NCBI RefSeq assembly: GCF_002127325.2
Contig: NC_035433.2
Span: 129,588,695 to 129,652,694, forward strand
Direction of reading: 5' to 3'
DNA length: 64,000 bases
Source: Helianthus annuus
Lineage: Eukaryota > Streptophyta > Magnoliopsida > Asterales > Asteraceae
The position numbers were made by a program, and so were the translations under genes. The stretch's first letter is position 1. Every line of letters starts with the position of its first letter. Positions 1 to 11,752 of this stretch are shown here, one piece after another. The notes below the pieces were generated by a model, which was given only the letters and a program-made list of their open reading frames with translations, was not told the origin of the DNA and searched no databases.

Positions 1-169
1 TTAAATGTTCCTGCTAGTTCTTGGTGGTTTGATTCTGGTTCTATGGTTCATGTAACTAACTCTACTCAGGGATTCCTTTCAATCCGGAAGCTGGGAAGAA
101 ACCAAAGAACACTTAAAGTTGGGGATGATCAGGAATTAGAAGTGAATGCCATAGGAACATTACAATTAT
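1..169 (+). pseudogene. Ty1/copia Gag-Pol fragment (protease region), left half of split element
   Basis: Reading frame 1 is open from the window edge and encodes the start of a copia aspartic protease. It contains WWFDSGSMVHVTNS, where DSG is the retropepsin active-site motif. The frame breaks off at 169 where element A is inserted. The same frame resumes at 31,561 with LKTGLCIKLYDTLYVP, once one copy of the 5-bp duplication ATTAT (165-169 and 31,556-31,560) is discounted. The rest of gag and the 5' LTR lie outside the window. The gene is dead because of this split and the downstream stops. Confidence 0.85.
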
Positions 170-2973
170 TGTAACACCCTGTGTTTTCGAATGTCAAAGT
201 CAAAGTCAAAGTTTGACTTCTTTAACTGTTAATAGTTTATTTTAATTTTTGTATTATGTGGAGTAAGTGTTGTCTAATTAAAGTGATCGAATATTTATAT
301 ATGCGAACCGATTACCGACCTTGAATAGCAGGAAGTAACAATGCGATAAAGTTAATCAATCAATAATCAAGCTAATCAAATCATCATCGAACTCGAAACC
401 CGAATTATGCGAACTTTGGTGTTGTTATACGTGTTTGTGTGCCTTACGTGTTACTTGTGCGTGTTTACTTTACGTTATATGTGTGGTAATCAATCGAATC
501 GAAACTCGAAACTCAATCGAACTCAATCGAAATCGAAATGTGAATTATAGATGCTTATATGTTGATATAGTAGTTGGGACTGAAAGTAATTTGACTAGGA
601 AACTCTATCGTATTCGTATCATCCTTCATCGAAATCGAAATATCAAAAATCGTCGTCGAACACTCGAAATAGGCCACTGATCGAACAGGAACATGCTGAT
701 CGAACCAGCCCAGCCGATCGAACATGCTGTTCGATCGAGCAGGCCGTCCGATCAGGATGCCTGTCCGATCGGCCAGCACTTTCCCCTTTTGGAGCCTATA
801 AATAGGGCTGTCATTGTCATACTTTCCACTTTTGGAAACTCTCTGACCGACCAGCTCTTGTTCTTCACACTTTCTCAGATTTCTCTCAACTCCGGTAAGT
901 TTTTACTCCAAACCTTGTACGTTTTTTATCAATGCACGATTCTACACCTTTATATCTTTCAAATCTTGATTTCTAACCGTGAAATCACCAAGATCTAAGT
1001 GTTCTTGGATGATGTCATCATGGTGTTCTTGAAGAACATCATGTTTTGGCCTCATTCCACCATGAATAGCTTGGATCTAACCGATTTCCACATAAACAAA
1101 CTAGAATCTATCATAGATATAAACATTGCACGGTGTAAAAGATTGAAGGACGGATTTTCCGACTTTCTTTCAACTCTTTTACACTCAAAACCTTCAAACC
1201 GGTAGAAATGGAGCTTGAACCAGCTCACTGATCATCCTAACAACCACATTGTTCAAGGTTCGGATTCTAACTACAAGGTTCACCGATTTCGGGTTAAACG
1301 CCAAACTACCGTTCCGAACAGTTCACCTGCCGGACCTAGGTGATTCCTGTCCGAACAGGAGAAACCAGTAAGAACGAAGGTTTCATGGTTCAACTCGTTG
1401 TCAAACGGCCTCGATATAAAGTCAAATAATCAAAACAGCCAAGTGTTAGACGACAGGCCAACCAGGTCAGAATGCTGGCCGAACGGCTAGGCTGTCCGAA
1501 CGAACAGCCTAACCGATCGGACCTACCAGCCGATCGACCGAGCCAGCCGATCGGCTCGCACATGGCCCCACACTTTACAAGTTTATGAAGTCTGGTATTG
1601 AACGAAGTAATGTTCGATCGAACCTTGGTTTGGAGAACATTACTCTTCGGATCATGAGATACTATGCTTCAACACTTAATCGATTTTCAACTCGTTCCAA
1701 GGCGTTGGGTGCCAACCGATCGAACGTACTGTTCAACCCGGTGACACTTTGCTAAGGACTTGCAACTGGAGAAACTAAACGATCGGTTAAGCTGACCTAT
1801 CGAACGACCCGTTCGATCGATCGACCGACCTAAAAGGTAAGAACACTTCAATAATTTTGAATAACGCTGCAAAAACTTCAAAAGTTCAAACCATCATACA
1901 CAAACACATCCTATACAAAGGAAGAAACAATCCACTTGAACAGTCTAACCGATCGACCCTGCCGGCCGATCGAATAGGTTGTCCGAACGGTTTGTCCACC
2001 CGAGCGAACCAGCCGTTCGATCGAACCTACTGTTCGATCGACCAGACTGTTCGACCCATTTACACTTGTTTACATTTCCACGTTACTCATCGTTATACTA
2101 TCGAACTATTCAGGCTAACCCTACTTTCAAGCGCTCCCTTCAATCCATAATCAATCGCTGTGAGTATACTCGAACCCTTTTTGCTTTAGCACTTTTGGGT
2201 GTTACATACGTTACTTATCAAATCACAATCGAACACACTACTCAACTATTTGAACACTAATCGATGTGCATGTATTACGTGACTAAATGAATGCTTGTTG
2301 TTATGTTTACACGTGGAATGCTGTCTACCTGCCTTAGCAACATAGTACTATAGTTTGAACTCAGCACCCGTTCACACGGGGGTTGTTATGGACAATTACT
2401 TGCATGGATTACGGTGGTAATCGTGTATTGCGAACTGTCTCGGACAGTCAACCCGCAGTCGTTGGTATCGATAGATCCATGTCGATAATTAACATGCTTT
2501 GTTTTCCTCTGTGTACATGCTGGTTACGCGTAAACTATTCGAACTCTATTATGCTATTAGCAAACTTGTATGCTCACCTTTACATTATATGTATTGACTT
2601 TATTTTAACGTATGTGACAGGTGTTTAAGATGTTTGCTTGCTAGGGAGAGCGAGGCTAGAATAAAGCTCTAGAGCCCCCAACAAATAGTTGTCTGCCAGG
2701 AGCAAGTGTCTAGGGCATAGTTGTCTGTAGTTCTTGTCCGGCTGGGTCTTAGGAGCATTTGAACAATATTTATATATTTTTGTATTAAATCTGAGTTGTC
2801 GGAACAGAAGATTTGATTAGATGTTATCTGTAATAACTTGTTTTGTTGTTTGGGATACTGTATGGGACGTATCTTTAACTGAATGATAATGATAGTTGTT
2901 GTGAAAACTTCTGAACAATCTGTTTCGCTCAGTGCCACGCCCCGATGATTCCGCCATCGGTTGGGGTGTGACA
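170..2973 (+). repeat. 5' LTR of element A
   Basis: A 2804-bp LTR, TGTAACACC to GGTGTGACA, immediately followed by the primer binding site. Most of it is repeated in the 3' LTR pieces (475-1684 at 5272-6470; 1718-2973 at 30300-31555). It has a TATA box at 797-804. Unusually dense GATCGA/CGATCG words occur at 660-778, 1440-1560 and 1720-2060, many forming short palindromes such as GCCGATCGAACATGCTGTTC. No protein-coding gene is visible in it. Confidence 0.9.
797..804 (+). promoter_or_regulatory. TATA box of element A LTR promoter
   Basis: TATAAATA in the context AGCCTATAAATAGGGCTG, repeated in the 3' LTR copy at 5583-5590. It sits just downstream of a cluster of palindromic CGATCGA words. Transcription would start roughly 30 bp further on; this is inference from the motif alone. 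Confidence 0.6.
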
Positions 2974-2976
2974 GAT

Positions 2977-2989
2977 TGGTATCAGAGCC
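2977..2989 (+). other. Primer binding site of element A (tRNA-iMet type)
   Basis: TGGTATCAGAGCC, three bases after the LTR end. It is the standard plant LTR-element match to the 3' end of initiator methionine tRNA and fixes the 5' LTR boundary and the element's orientation. Confidence 0.9.
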
Positions 2990-4106
2990 ATAACTATAGG
3001 GAATTAGGTTAGACACGACCTAGTCCAGGTCGTTGTCTTAGAGACCTAGACTATAGCTAGGAACCAACAGAACAACCTTATGTGCTATATTATGCTATTC
3101 TTCGCTATCACTGCACTCGAATTTTCAAATAAAGTCGAGTGATCTAGTCAGGATTAGGTGTGAAAGCCGCAAATTCCCGACTAAATTGCTTGATCAATGC
3201 TGATTTTACTTAATTTCAACAACAAACGAGAAGGATTATACCAAATTAGGAGTGAAATCCATATTTTGATGAATAATCCCCTCAATTTCTCTAAAAACAA
3301 GGAAGAAGTTGCTAAGCTAGGGGTGAAACCCTAACCTTGACGACTTGTTCCAGATTTCATTTCATCTCACCAAAGCTTCGACTGACTCCAACGACCTGAA
3401 CTCACGAGTAAGACCTAGGGAAGGTGTGCGAAATGCCTAAGAATCGAGGCAAGCACGCAAATCCCGAAAGTCAAAAGTGACAACAAGTCCACTGTGAATA
3501 GTCGAATCGCTTTGGGTAGTCGATGTCTAATAGCCGCAGACAATCTATTTCTCGATTTTATATGTTTCGATTCTGAGCCCGCATTCGCCGACTCTGATAA
3601 CTCGTTGATTTTATGTGTTTATGTGTACCTGTCTGTTTACGTGTTTAAGTTTCAAGAAGTTCATTTTCGATTTTGCTATCATCTCGATCGACACACACGA
3701 CTCGCATTGCTATCCTATCTCAAGTCGATAACAGACTGTCGCGATCTAGACGAAACTGTGCTATGTTATACGCTTATGCTATGCTCGATATACTATACGA
3801 TTATTTTACGCTACTCGATATGTAAATTTATACGCGAGCTCTATACGAACGACACGCGAACTTGAAGGATAGGTTTCGGTTTTCTGACTGCTACTGTGAT
3901 TAAAGGTGTATGTGTTATGTGCTTCTGTGGTTATGTGTATTTTGTGCCCTATTTGCTTATGTGCTTATGTGCTTATGTGACCCTCCTGTCTATGTGGTTA
4001 TGTGATCTATGCCTTATCGTGTTCCTGATCTTTAGTAAGTAGTAGACGTGTGAGGTGAGATTCGATTTGTTGTGTCTGAGACCTACGACGATGTCTATTG
4101 TAGACC
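2990..4106 (+). other. Untranslated leader of element A
   Basis: About 1.1 kb between primer site and gag. It has scattered short repeats (for example GTGAAAGCC / GTGAAATCC / GTGAAACCC around 3170-3330 and GTGCTTATGTG around 3950-3985). I see no conserved gene. ORFs here, such as the one at 3494-3865, are low-complexity and unsupported. Confidence 0.5.
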
Positions 4107-5271
4107 ATGTCGTCATCTGGACGCTGAACCCCTCTCACCCGCCAAGAAAAGAGAGACAAGCGTCTCGCTGCTATCATCTCCAAGTAAGTGGCTAAAGCCG
4201 TGAGCGAGGTGTATGAAAATGTCAGCAAATCGTCGGAAGAATCCCGAGCCGACATTCCTAAGGATGCCAGCAAGACTGCTTTCAGCTTCAAGCAGTTCAA
4301 AGCATGCGGACCTAAAGAGTTCACTGGCAAAGATGGCCCTACGGCCATGTTTCACTGGTTCGACTCAGTTGAAGTCACTCTGCGCCAAAGCGGCTGTCCT
4401 GAGAATCTCCGCACCCTCAATGCAACAGGCGTCTTCCAGTCCGGAGCTCTAGACTAGTAGATGGCCGAACGAAACAAGCGCGGAAATGATGCAGCTTATG
4501 AGCTGACCTGGGAAGAGCTAAAGGCCATTATGATGGACGAATTCTGCCCTCCCCATGAACACCAAAAGCTGGAGGACGAGTTTTGGTCGATCAAGCAGAA
4601 GGATGGAGACAACGCTGCTCTAACTGCCCGCTTTAAGCAGCTTAGCATCATTTACCCTGATCAAGTCAAGACGTCAGATATGGCCATCAAGAAGTATATT
4701 CGAGCTCTGCCAGATTGTGTAGTCGATTTTGTTCATGCCGCCAAGCCGTCATCTATCGAGGAGACTTACCTACTTGCCGCTGAGATCAATGACAAGCGGG
4801 TAAAGTCTGGTTTCTGGGATAAGCCATCAAAGTCCCTGCATCAAGCCACCACAGTAGCAACCACCGACACCGCCACTGCTCAACCCTCCAAGTCCTCACG
4901 TCGAAGGAAGAAGCACAACAACAATAGCTCCAGCAACAAGAACTGTGCTGTCGCAACAACTGTTGCCCCTCTTCAAGCTGTACCAGCTCAGCAACAGATG
5001 CACCACCGACAAGCTCCAGTGACCAATGCACCGCCAGCAAAGCGTGCGTACACAGGTCCCCACCCGCTCTTCCCGACATACTCATATCATCATCCGGTGG
5101 GACTCGCCTGTCGGTACTGCGCTCACTGCAACCTCTACGGTCATTTCACTGCGAACTGTCGCTATGGTCCCCGTCAAGCCCCAGTTCAAGCTACTGCTCA
5201 TCAAGCTCTACTCCCCGCCCCTCAAGGTCAACCAGCAGCTCAAGCACACGTGGTCAATGCTCGAGTCTGCT
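4107..5271 (+). pseudogene. Element A gag pseudogene (truncated in second zinc knuckle)
   Basis: A gypsy Gag can be followed in one frame from the ATG at 4107. Recognisable capsid pieces include FKACGPKEFTGKDGPTA and TWEELKAIMMDEFCPP, the latter typical of the retrotransposon Gag domain. A CCHC zinc knuckle follows (CAHCNLYGHFTANC, around 5118-5160). In-frame stops lie at 4125 (TGA), 4185 (TAA) and 4455-4460 (TAG TAG). The tandem TAG pair falls exactly where C and D have a conserved tryptophan pair (ALEWW, ALAWW). The frame ends at ARVCF, the start of a second knuckle, where it runs straight into LTR sequence. Protease, RT and integrase are missing. Confidence 0.85.
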
Positions 5272-6470
5272 TTATATGTGTGGTAATCAATCGAATCGAA
5301 ACTCGAAACTCAATCGAAATTGAAACGTGAATTATAGATGCTTATATGTTGATATAGTAGTTGGGACTGAAAGTAATTTGACTAGGAAACTCTATCGTCT
5401 TCGTATCATCCTTCATCGAAATCGAAATATCAAAAATCGTCTCCGAACACTCGAAATAGGCTACTGATCGAACAGGAACATGCTGATCGAACAGCCCAGC
5501 CGATCGAACATGTTGTTCGATCGAGCAGGTCGTCCGATCAGGATGCCTGTCCGATCGGCCAGCACTTTCCCCTTTTGGAGCCTATAAATAGGGTTGTCAT
5601 TGTCATCCTTTCCACTTTTGGAAACTCTCTGACCGACCAGCTCTTGTTCTTCACTCTTTCTCAGATTTCTCTCAACTCCGGTAAGTTTTTACTCCAAACC
5701 TTATACGTTTTTTATCAATGCACGATTCTACACCTTTCGATCTTTCAAATCTTGATTTCTAACCGTGAAATCACCAAGATCTAAGTGTTCTTGGATGATG
5801 TCATCATGGTGTTCTTGAAGAACATCATGTTTTGGCCTCATTCCACCATGAATAGCTCGGATCTAACCGATTTCCACATAAACAAACTAGAATCTATCAT
5901 AGATCTAAACATTGCACGGTGTAAAAGATTGAAGGACGGATTTTCCGACTTTCTTTCAACTCTTTTACACTCAAAACCTTCAAACCGGTAGAAACGGAGC
6001 TTGAACCAGCTCACTAATCATCCTAACAACCACGTGGTTCAAGGTTCGGATTCTAAATACAAGGTTCACCGATTTCGGGTTAAATGCCAAACTACCATTC
6101 CGAATAGTTCACCTGCCAGACCTGGGTGATTCCTGTCCGAACAGGAGAAACCAGTAAGAACGAAGGTTTCATGGTTCAACTCGTTGTCAAACTGCCTCAA
6201 TATAACGTCAAATAATCAAAACAGCCAAGTGTTAGACGACAGGCCAACCAGGTCAGAATGCTGGCCGAACGGCTAGGCTGTCCGAACGAACAGCCTAACC
6301 GATCGGACCTACCAGCCGATCGACCGGGCCAGACGATCGGCTAGCACATGGGCCCACACTTTACAAGTTTATGAAGTCTGGTATTGAACGAAGTAATGTT
6401 CGATCGAACCTTGGTTTGGAGAACATTACTCTTCGGATCATGAGATACTATGCTTCAACACTTAATCGAT
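5272..6470 (+). repeat. 3' LTR of element A, piece 1
   Basis: Matches 5' LTR positions 475 to about 1684 with scattered substitutions, including the TATA box (5583-5590). It lacks the first ~305 bp of the LTR. The junction with gag shares the bases TTATATGTG, consistent with a microhomology deletion that removed pol. It ends at the filler duplication beside insertion F. Confidence 0.85.
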
Positions 6471-6495
6471 AAGTTTATGAAGTCTGGTATTGACG

Positions 6496-7738
6496 TGATG
6501 TCGTGGTCACAATCAAATTTAATCCAATTACTACTAAGTAGATAGTGGTAAGTGGGTATCGAACACAAGGAGTTTGTGGAATATGTGTTATTTGGAAGAT
6601 TATATCTAACTTGACTATATTAATCTAATTGCAAGAAAAGTAAAGTTCAAGAGTTTATGTGAGTGAATTGGTTTTAGACTAAATTAAACTAATTAAATTG
6701 AAAGAGAAAAGATTTGGTTGTAAACAAATTAGGGACAAATGATCATCTTTAGTTTCCGGTTTGCTTTGACATTTATGTTAACATTCCACTAGAAAGAACT
6801 ACATAGACATAGTTCATGTGTGATCAATTGCAGTGATGAAAGGGAACTAAGTACTCAGATTCCTAGAACGTGAGGTTGTTACCCAATGATCAATCAACCC
6901 TTACCCAAGCCTAACTATACCCATGATATCTCGATTGCCAACGGCACCAAGAACGTATGGTTTCTAATTAGTTTAACATAAGAATCAATAATTTACTAAC
7001 AATCAATCACACACCATAACAAACAATTCAATAAAGATCAAGATTGTTATTCTAGAAATAAGGAAATAAAGCATAAAGTCTTACAAAACCTTCCACCAAA
7101 GATGACCACAAAATGTTTAGCCACTCATGGCTTTAACAAACATCATAACAAAGTCTTGATCTTCAAAAATAAGTTAGAAACATAAGAACAATGATTAAAG
7201 ATGTCTTCAAGCTCCCAAGAACAAGCAAAATCGTCTCCAAAGTGTATGTAACCGAATGGGATTGATTGGACTTGAAAGGGCATCATAAATCCGCATTAAA
7301 AGGTGGAAGTTACACATTTACGTAGGTCAGCGCCATAAGCTACGGTGGCCACCGTAGCTTACGGTGGCTTTAAACTGTCATATGGTGACAAAAAGTGCCA
7401 GTGAGCGCCGTAAGCTACGCCAATAGCCGTAGCTTACGGCAGGCTTCAGCCTGAAAACTTGTTTTCAGCATAACTTTTTCGTTTCAACTCCGTTTTCTTC
7501 ACCGTTTTCGCCTACGTTCTCGTAATTTCGTCCTCTATCATACTATCCTCTTAATTCTTCAATTCCAAAAATTGTTTTTTTTTCATTTATTCTCCGTGTT
7601 CCTTCCATTTTAAGTTCCATTTGCACCTGCACGTCCAAACAACTAGTAGTTACCAAGTTCAAACAATTAAACGTGTAAAGCATGGGATTTTAATATATTT
7701 ATAAGGCACTTAAGGGTTGTCCTACGGACCACCCGTCA
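6496..7738 (-). mobile_element. LTR F: lone Athila-type LTR inserted in reverse orientation
   Basis: A segment with TG...CA ends on the plus strand (TGATGTCGTGG to CCACCCGTCA). Read on the minus strand, its last part (TGTGTTCGATACCCACTTACC) matches in style the end of LTR B (GTGGTTCGACCCCTTGCTACC, near 9260), so it is probably an Athila-type LTR on the minus strand. No flanking primer site, polypurine tract or coding region is present. There is no 5-bp target duplication; instead it sits inside a ~108-bp local duplication of the host LTR. It carries a 26-bp perfect palindrome at 7336-7361. Confidence 0.6.
7336..7361. repeat. 26-bp perfect palindrome in LTR F
   Basis: Arms TAAGCTACGGTGG and CCACCGTAGCTTA meet with no spacer. 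Related words follow at 7362-7374 and 7408-7440 (GCCGTAAGCTACG ... CCGTAGCTTACGGC). The transcript would fold into strong hairpins. Confidence 0.85.
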
Positions 7739-7790
7739 ACTATGCTTCAACACTTAATCGATTTTCAACTCGTTCCAAGGCGTTGGGTGC
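7739..7790 (+). repeat. 3' LTR of element A, piece 2
   Basis: A 52-bp piece corresponding to 5' LTR positions ~1662-1712. Its first 23 bases or so duplicate the end of piece 1 (6448-6470). It ends at GGGTGC, where element B starts. Confidence 0.8.
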
Positions 7791-9348
7791 TGATACCTGG
7801 TCGAAAACTGGTTATCGTTTGTGCTTAAGTTGATGTTTTTACATAGATTTTAATCTTGAATAGCCTAATTTTAATGGGATTCGTGTTTTACAGGTCTAAA
7901 AGAGTTTAAGGAGCTAACCGGGAGCTAAACAGAGCACCGGGACGTGAATCGGATCAACCGGGGATGTGAAATGAACAAAACCAGGTTAATCAAGAAGATT
8001 GGATGTGTTTTGGGAATGTTAATGGATTTAAAATGAATATATTGGAAGATGGCATGATAGAGGGCTGAATTACGAGTACGTGGGCGAAAACGGTGAGTAA
8101 AACGAAGCTATAACGAAGAAGTTATGAAGAAAACAGTTTCGGACAAAACAGGAAAAACTAGAGGTCATCGGGGACGGGCTCTAGGCCGTCGCCGACGGGC
8201 TCCAGAAAGTCCCGTCGTAAAAAAGTGCACGTAAACAGCCAAACAAGCCATCGGATGGATTTCAGAGATCTGGAGGCCGTCGGGGACGAGCTCCAGGCCG
8301 TCGGTGACGGGTTGTGGTTTGCTGAAACGCGAAGTTTAGTGTTTGGGTTGTTGGGAACGATTCTAATTGGTTGGGGAGCCATTAAACTCGTAAGTTACAA
8401 CTTATGAGGGTTGGAATCTTCATCTTGGAGCCATCAAGCACCCATCTTTCATTACCATCTCACCATTCATCATCACTATCACCCGAATCATAACCCGAAT
8501 CATCAAGATCATCATCATCTTCCACAATCAACCATCCACAAACCCTAATCCTTCCACCATCATTATTTCCACCATCATCATTCACCAACGCCCCAACCAT
8601 TCACCATTTCTCCATCATTCAAGCTTCAAGATGGTCCAATCCATGTTTCAATCATCCGGTGATCAAGTTTCTTCAATCATGAGCGGCTAATCACCTTGGT
8701 TTCACCCCGGTGTAGGTAGTTGTTAAATTTAGGGTTTTGAATTGTTCTTGATTCAACTTTGTGACAACTTGTATTGATTTTTGAAACCTTTGACAATAGT
8801 TTACATTTGTTTCGTATTCGTAAATTGTCGAACGATGTTAAAAGTTATGACTTTACGAAATGGTTATGTGTAGTTATGCATTTTCTTGGTTAGGTTTTAC
8901 TTGTGTTGATTACAAAGTGCATTCTTGTCCGGTCTTTGAAACGTTGATAGTTATTGGCACCTAAGTCACGGTACACTAAATCCGCTAATCGTATACAATT
9001 GAGTTGAATCTAAAAACTTGTAGAAACCCTAGGTTGGCAATTACCGAAACCGGGTGTGAACCCTTTTTTCTTATTATTGTTTAGTAATCAATCTTTCTTG
9101 CATTCGTTAATTAGTAGTTATTAATCAATCGAACCAACTTTATTTGTTAAATTCACATCTTTCAATTAAACAAAAATACAAAAATATCTGGAAAGCTTCA
9201 TAAATTGTGACAATGGTTCTAATTCAATCGAATCCACACACAAACCACATACTCTTCGTGGTTCGACCCCTTGCTACCACTAACTATCTGTTAAGGGTAA
9301 ATTGGGCTTATAAATCTTATCTTTGACCGGAGCGCGACACTCCGATCA
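7791..9348 (+). repeat. 5' LTR of element B
   Basis: 1558 bp, TGATACCTGG to CTCCGATCA, followed at once by the primer site. It contains two pairs of a GC-rich word (around 8165-8205 and 8275-8312, of the form GGCCGTCGGGGACGAGCTCC). Its end has the CGTGGTTCGACCCCTTGCTACC block seen near Athila-type LTR ends. No second copy exists in the window, so its start rests on the junction with element A. Confidence 0.75.
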
Positions 9349-9353
9349 AATTT

Positions 9354-9371
9354 TGGCGCCGTTGCCAGGGA
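9354..9371 (+). other. Primer binding site of element B
   Basis: TGGCGCCGTTGCCAGGGA, the sequence found after the 5' LTR of Athila/Tat-type plant elements. The same site, with one change, follows LTR E at 23,782. Confidence 0.85.
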
Positions 9372-9504
9372 GTGCGTGCGCTTTGTGTTTGGATATTGTT
9401 TGAATTTGTGTGATTATTCTGTTTAATTTGCTTAGCTTTCTTTTTGTACTTGTCTTTTTCTTTGTTACGCGGGGTGTGTTACATGTGCAGGTTACAGGTA
9501 GTGC

Positions 9505-11752
9505 ATGCATACGCGGAACTCCGGGAGGACTTCACCGTTAGTCTACGAACCGGAAATCGAAAGAGTCGCAAGAAGAAACCTAGCAAGCCGGTTAGAAGCA
9601 ACACTTGCTTCTAATCAAACTGACCAAACACCACAATCCACACCATCCATTGAAACCGATTCAATGGCAAATCAAAACTCCAATCACCCAAACCCCAACC
9701 AAAACCAATTCCAATCCCGAGGAACCTTTCATCCTGCCCAAAACGTTCAGCCTATAACTCAAGAGCGACCGGGTGGTAATAACAATACCGGACCACCTAC
9801 ACCACCTTTCCAAAACCAAAATCCAAACAATACCTAAAGAACACCACCACAACAAAACCTTCATCGACAACAAACCTTACCCTTAAACCTTGATGATCGA
9901 AATGTCAATTCCGACCGCTGAGGCAACCGAGATCGCGACAATCCCGCGAACCAAGACCCATTCTTCAACATAAACGATTTAAGGAACGCCATCCCCGATG
10001 ATGAGGCGTTTAGTGTTCCCGGTTATCAATCGCCGGAACATGTGAGTGTTCATACAGAAAATTCGGATGACGGGGGCTACTATGATGATCGAGTCAATGA
10101 TGACGAAGATTGGGGATACATAAATCGTGGTAATGGCTATAACGCAAGGGGGTATGAAGATGAAGAAGTTGGCTATCAAAATGCCAATTACGTTGGGGAT
10201 GAAGACTACGGGTATGGGAATAGAAGGAATGACGGTTACGAAAATAACCGCCAACCACGAAATAACAACCAAAGGAACCGAAATGACGGGTTTAACAACA
10301 ACCATAACAACAACAATGGCAACCCTAATCGAATCCCTCGTTTCGTGGGAGGGGGTAACCAAGGGGGTAATCAAGGTGGAAATCGAAGAGACGATAGAAG
10401 AAGTGATAGGGGCGGTGATCGAAGGAACAATCGAAGACCGGGTGATCAAGAGGTAAATGGTCCACCACGTCGTCAACAACCTCCACGGGGAGTGAATGAC
10501 CGTTGTCGACCGATAGTTACCGATAATGACTCTCCAATAGTGTGTGAAAGGAGAATGTTTGACTGCAAGCCCCATTACATCAACATACTTCCCCATTTCA
10601 ATGGGAGGTCTAATGATGAACCGTACACGCATTTGGTGGAGTTTTCCTCCATTTGTAACACTATCGGGGGGCACAATTTTGCATTGGAGGAAGTCAAGCT
10701 TCAATTATTTCAGTTTTCGCTAAAAGACAAGGCGAAACAATGGTTTCTTACATTTCCGGCGAATAGTATTCGAACATGGGGTGAGATGTAACAAGTATTC
10801 CTTGACGAATATTACTCGATGGCAAAGACCGATGATGCTAGAGATGAAATAAGGTCTTTCCGTCAACTATCAAGTGAACCGTTGCATGAAGCATTCACAA
10901 GGTACAAGGAATTGATTCGAAAATGCCCACATCATCAAATCGAAAAGTGGAAGTTGGTTAAATGCTTTGTGAGAGGATTGGATGACGAGACATGGAATCG
11001 CCTTGAGTCAACGAGCAATGGAACTTTATTAAGCAATCACGAGGATGACGATTGGGAGTTCCTTGAAAGGATGAGTAAAAGGTCAAAAGCGAAAGAGTCG
11101 GCCGATCGAGCAAAAAAGCACCCCACCTCAAGGTCTTGGCCTGATCGTGATGCGAATTCTAAGGATCGAATTGAAGCCTTAGAGCAAGAGTTGGCTCGCA
11201 TGAAGAAAAGGGAAGTGAATGCGGTGCAATGCGCCGTATGTGAAGAATGCGGAGACATCGGTCACCGGACTGAGAATTGTCAAGCCAGTAGAGGTAAATC
11301 AAGTGTATGGGGACCAAAGGCAATTTGATATGAACTCCAACACTTACCACCCCGGGTTGAGGAACCATCCTAACTTTAGGCATGGTAACGCCTCCAACCA
11401 AATGAACCCGAATTTTCAATCGGGGAATCAAGGTGGGTATTCGCACCAAACTCGCCAAAGAAGTTACAATCAAGATGGTCACGGGTCGACGAATAATCAA
11501 GGAGGTGGTGATGATTTGAGTGCCAAAATGGACGCTTTGTTAAATATGACCAAAGAATCTAACAATGACATTAAGGAGATAAAGAAGACAAACGAGATTC
11601 GGGACAAAGCACATGAGGCATTGGCAAAGCAAGTAGGCCAACTCGCGGAGGAGATGGCTCAAATGAGGGGAAGCATGGGAAAGCTTCCAAGTGACACTAC
11701 GGTGAACCCGAAGCATCAAGGTTCTAGCACAAGCAACGTGAGGAATGCAGGC
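9505..11752 (+). pseudogene. Element B gag pseudogene, part 1 (Athila-type)
   Basis: Starts MHTRNSGRTSPLVYEPEIE. An Asn/Arg/Gly-rich stretch with repeated GGNQGGN words lies at ~10,250-10,440. The capsid block typical of Athila Gag follows (VKLQLFQFSLKDKAKQWFL, then FTRYKELIRKCPHH), then a CCHC zinc knuckle, CEECGDIGHRTENC (~11,240-11,280). Stops interrupt the frame at 9835, ~9917 and 10,789. A frameshift near 11,285 moves the frame, which continues as a coiled-coil-like region to 11,752. There element C is inserted, and the gag continues at 29,801. Confidence 0.85.

Noticed and set aside
3494..3865. ORF of 123 codons in the leader of element A
   Set aside because: Composition follows the CGAT/TATG-rich leader; no homology motif, and not positioned like ORF0 of C and D with similar composition.
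9979..10704. 241-codon ORF on the minus strand opposite element B gag
   Set aside because: It is a shadow of the Asn/Asp/Gly-rich gag frame; Val/Ile-rich composition follows from the reverse complement, and no domain is visible.
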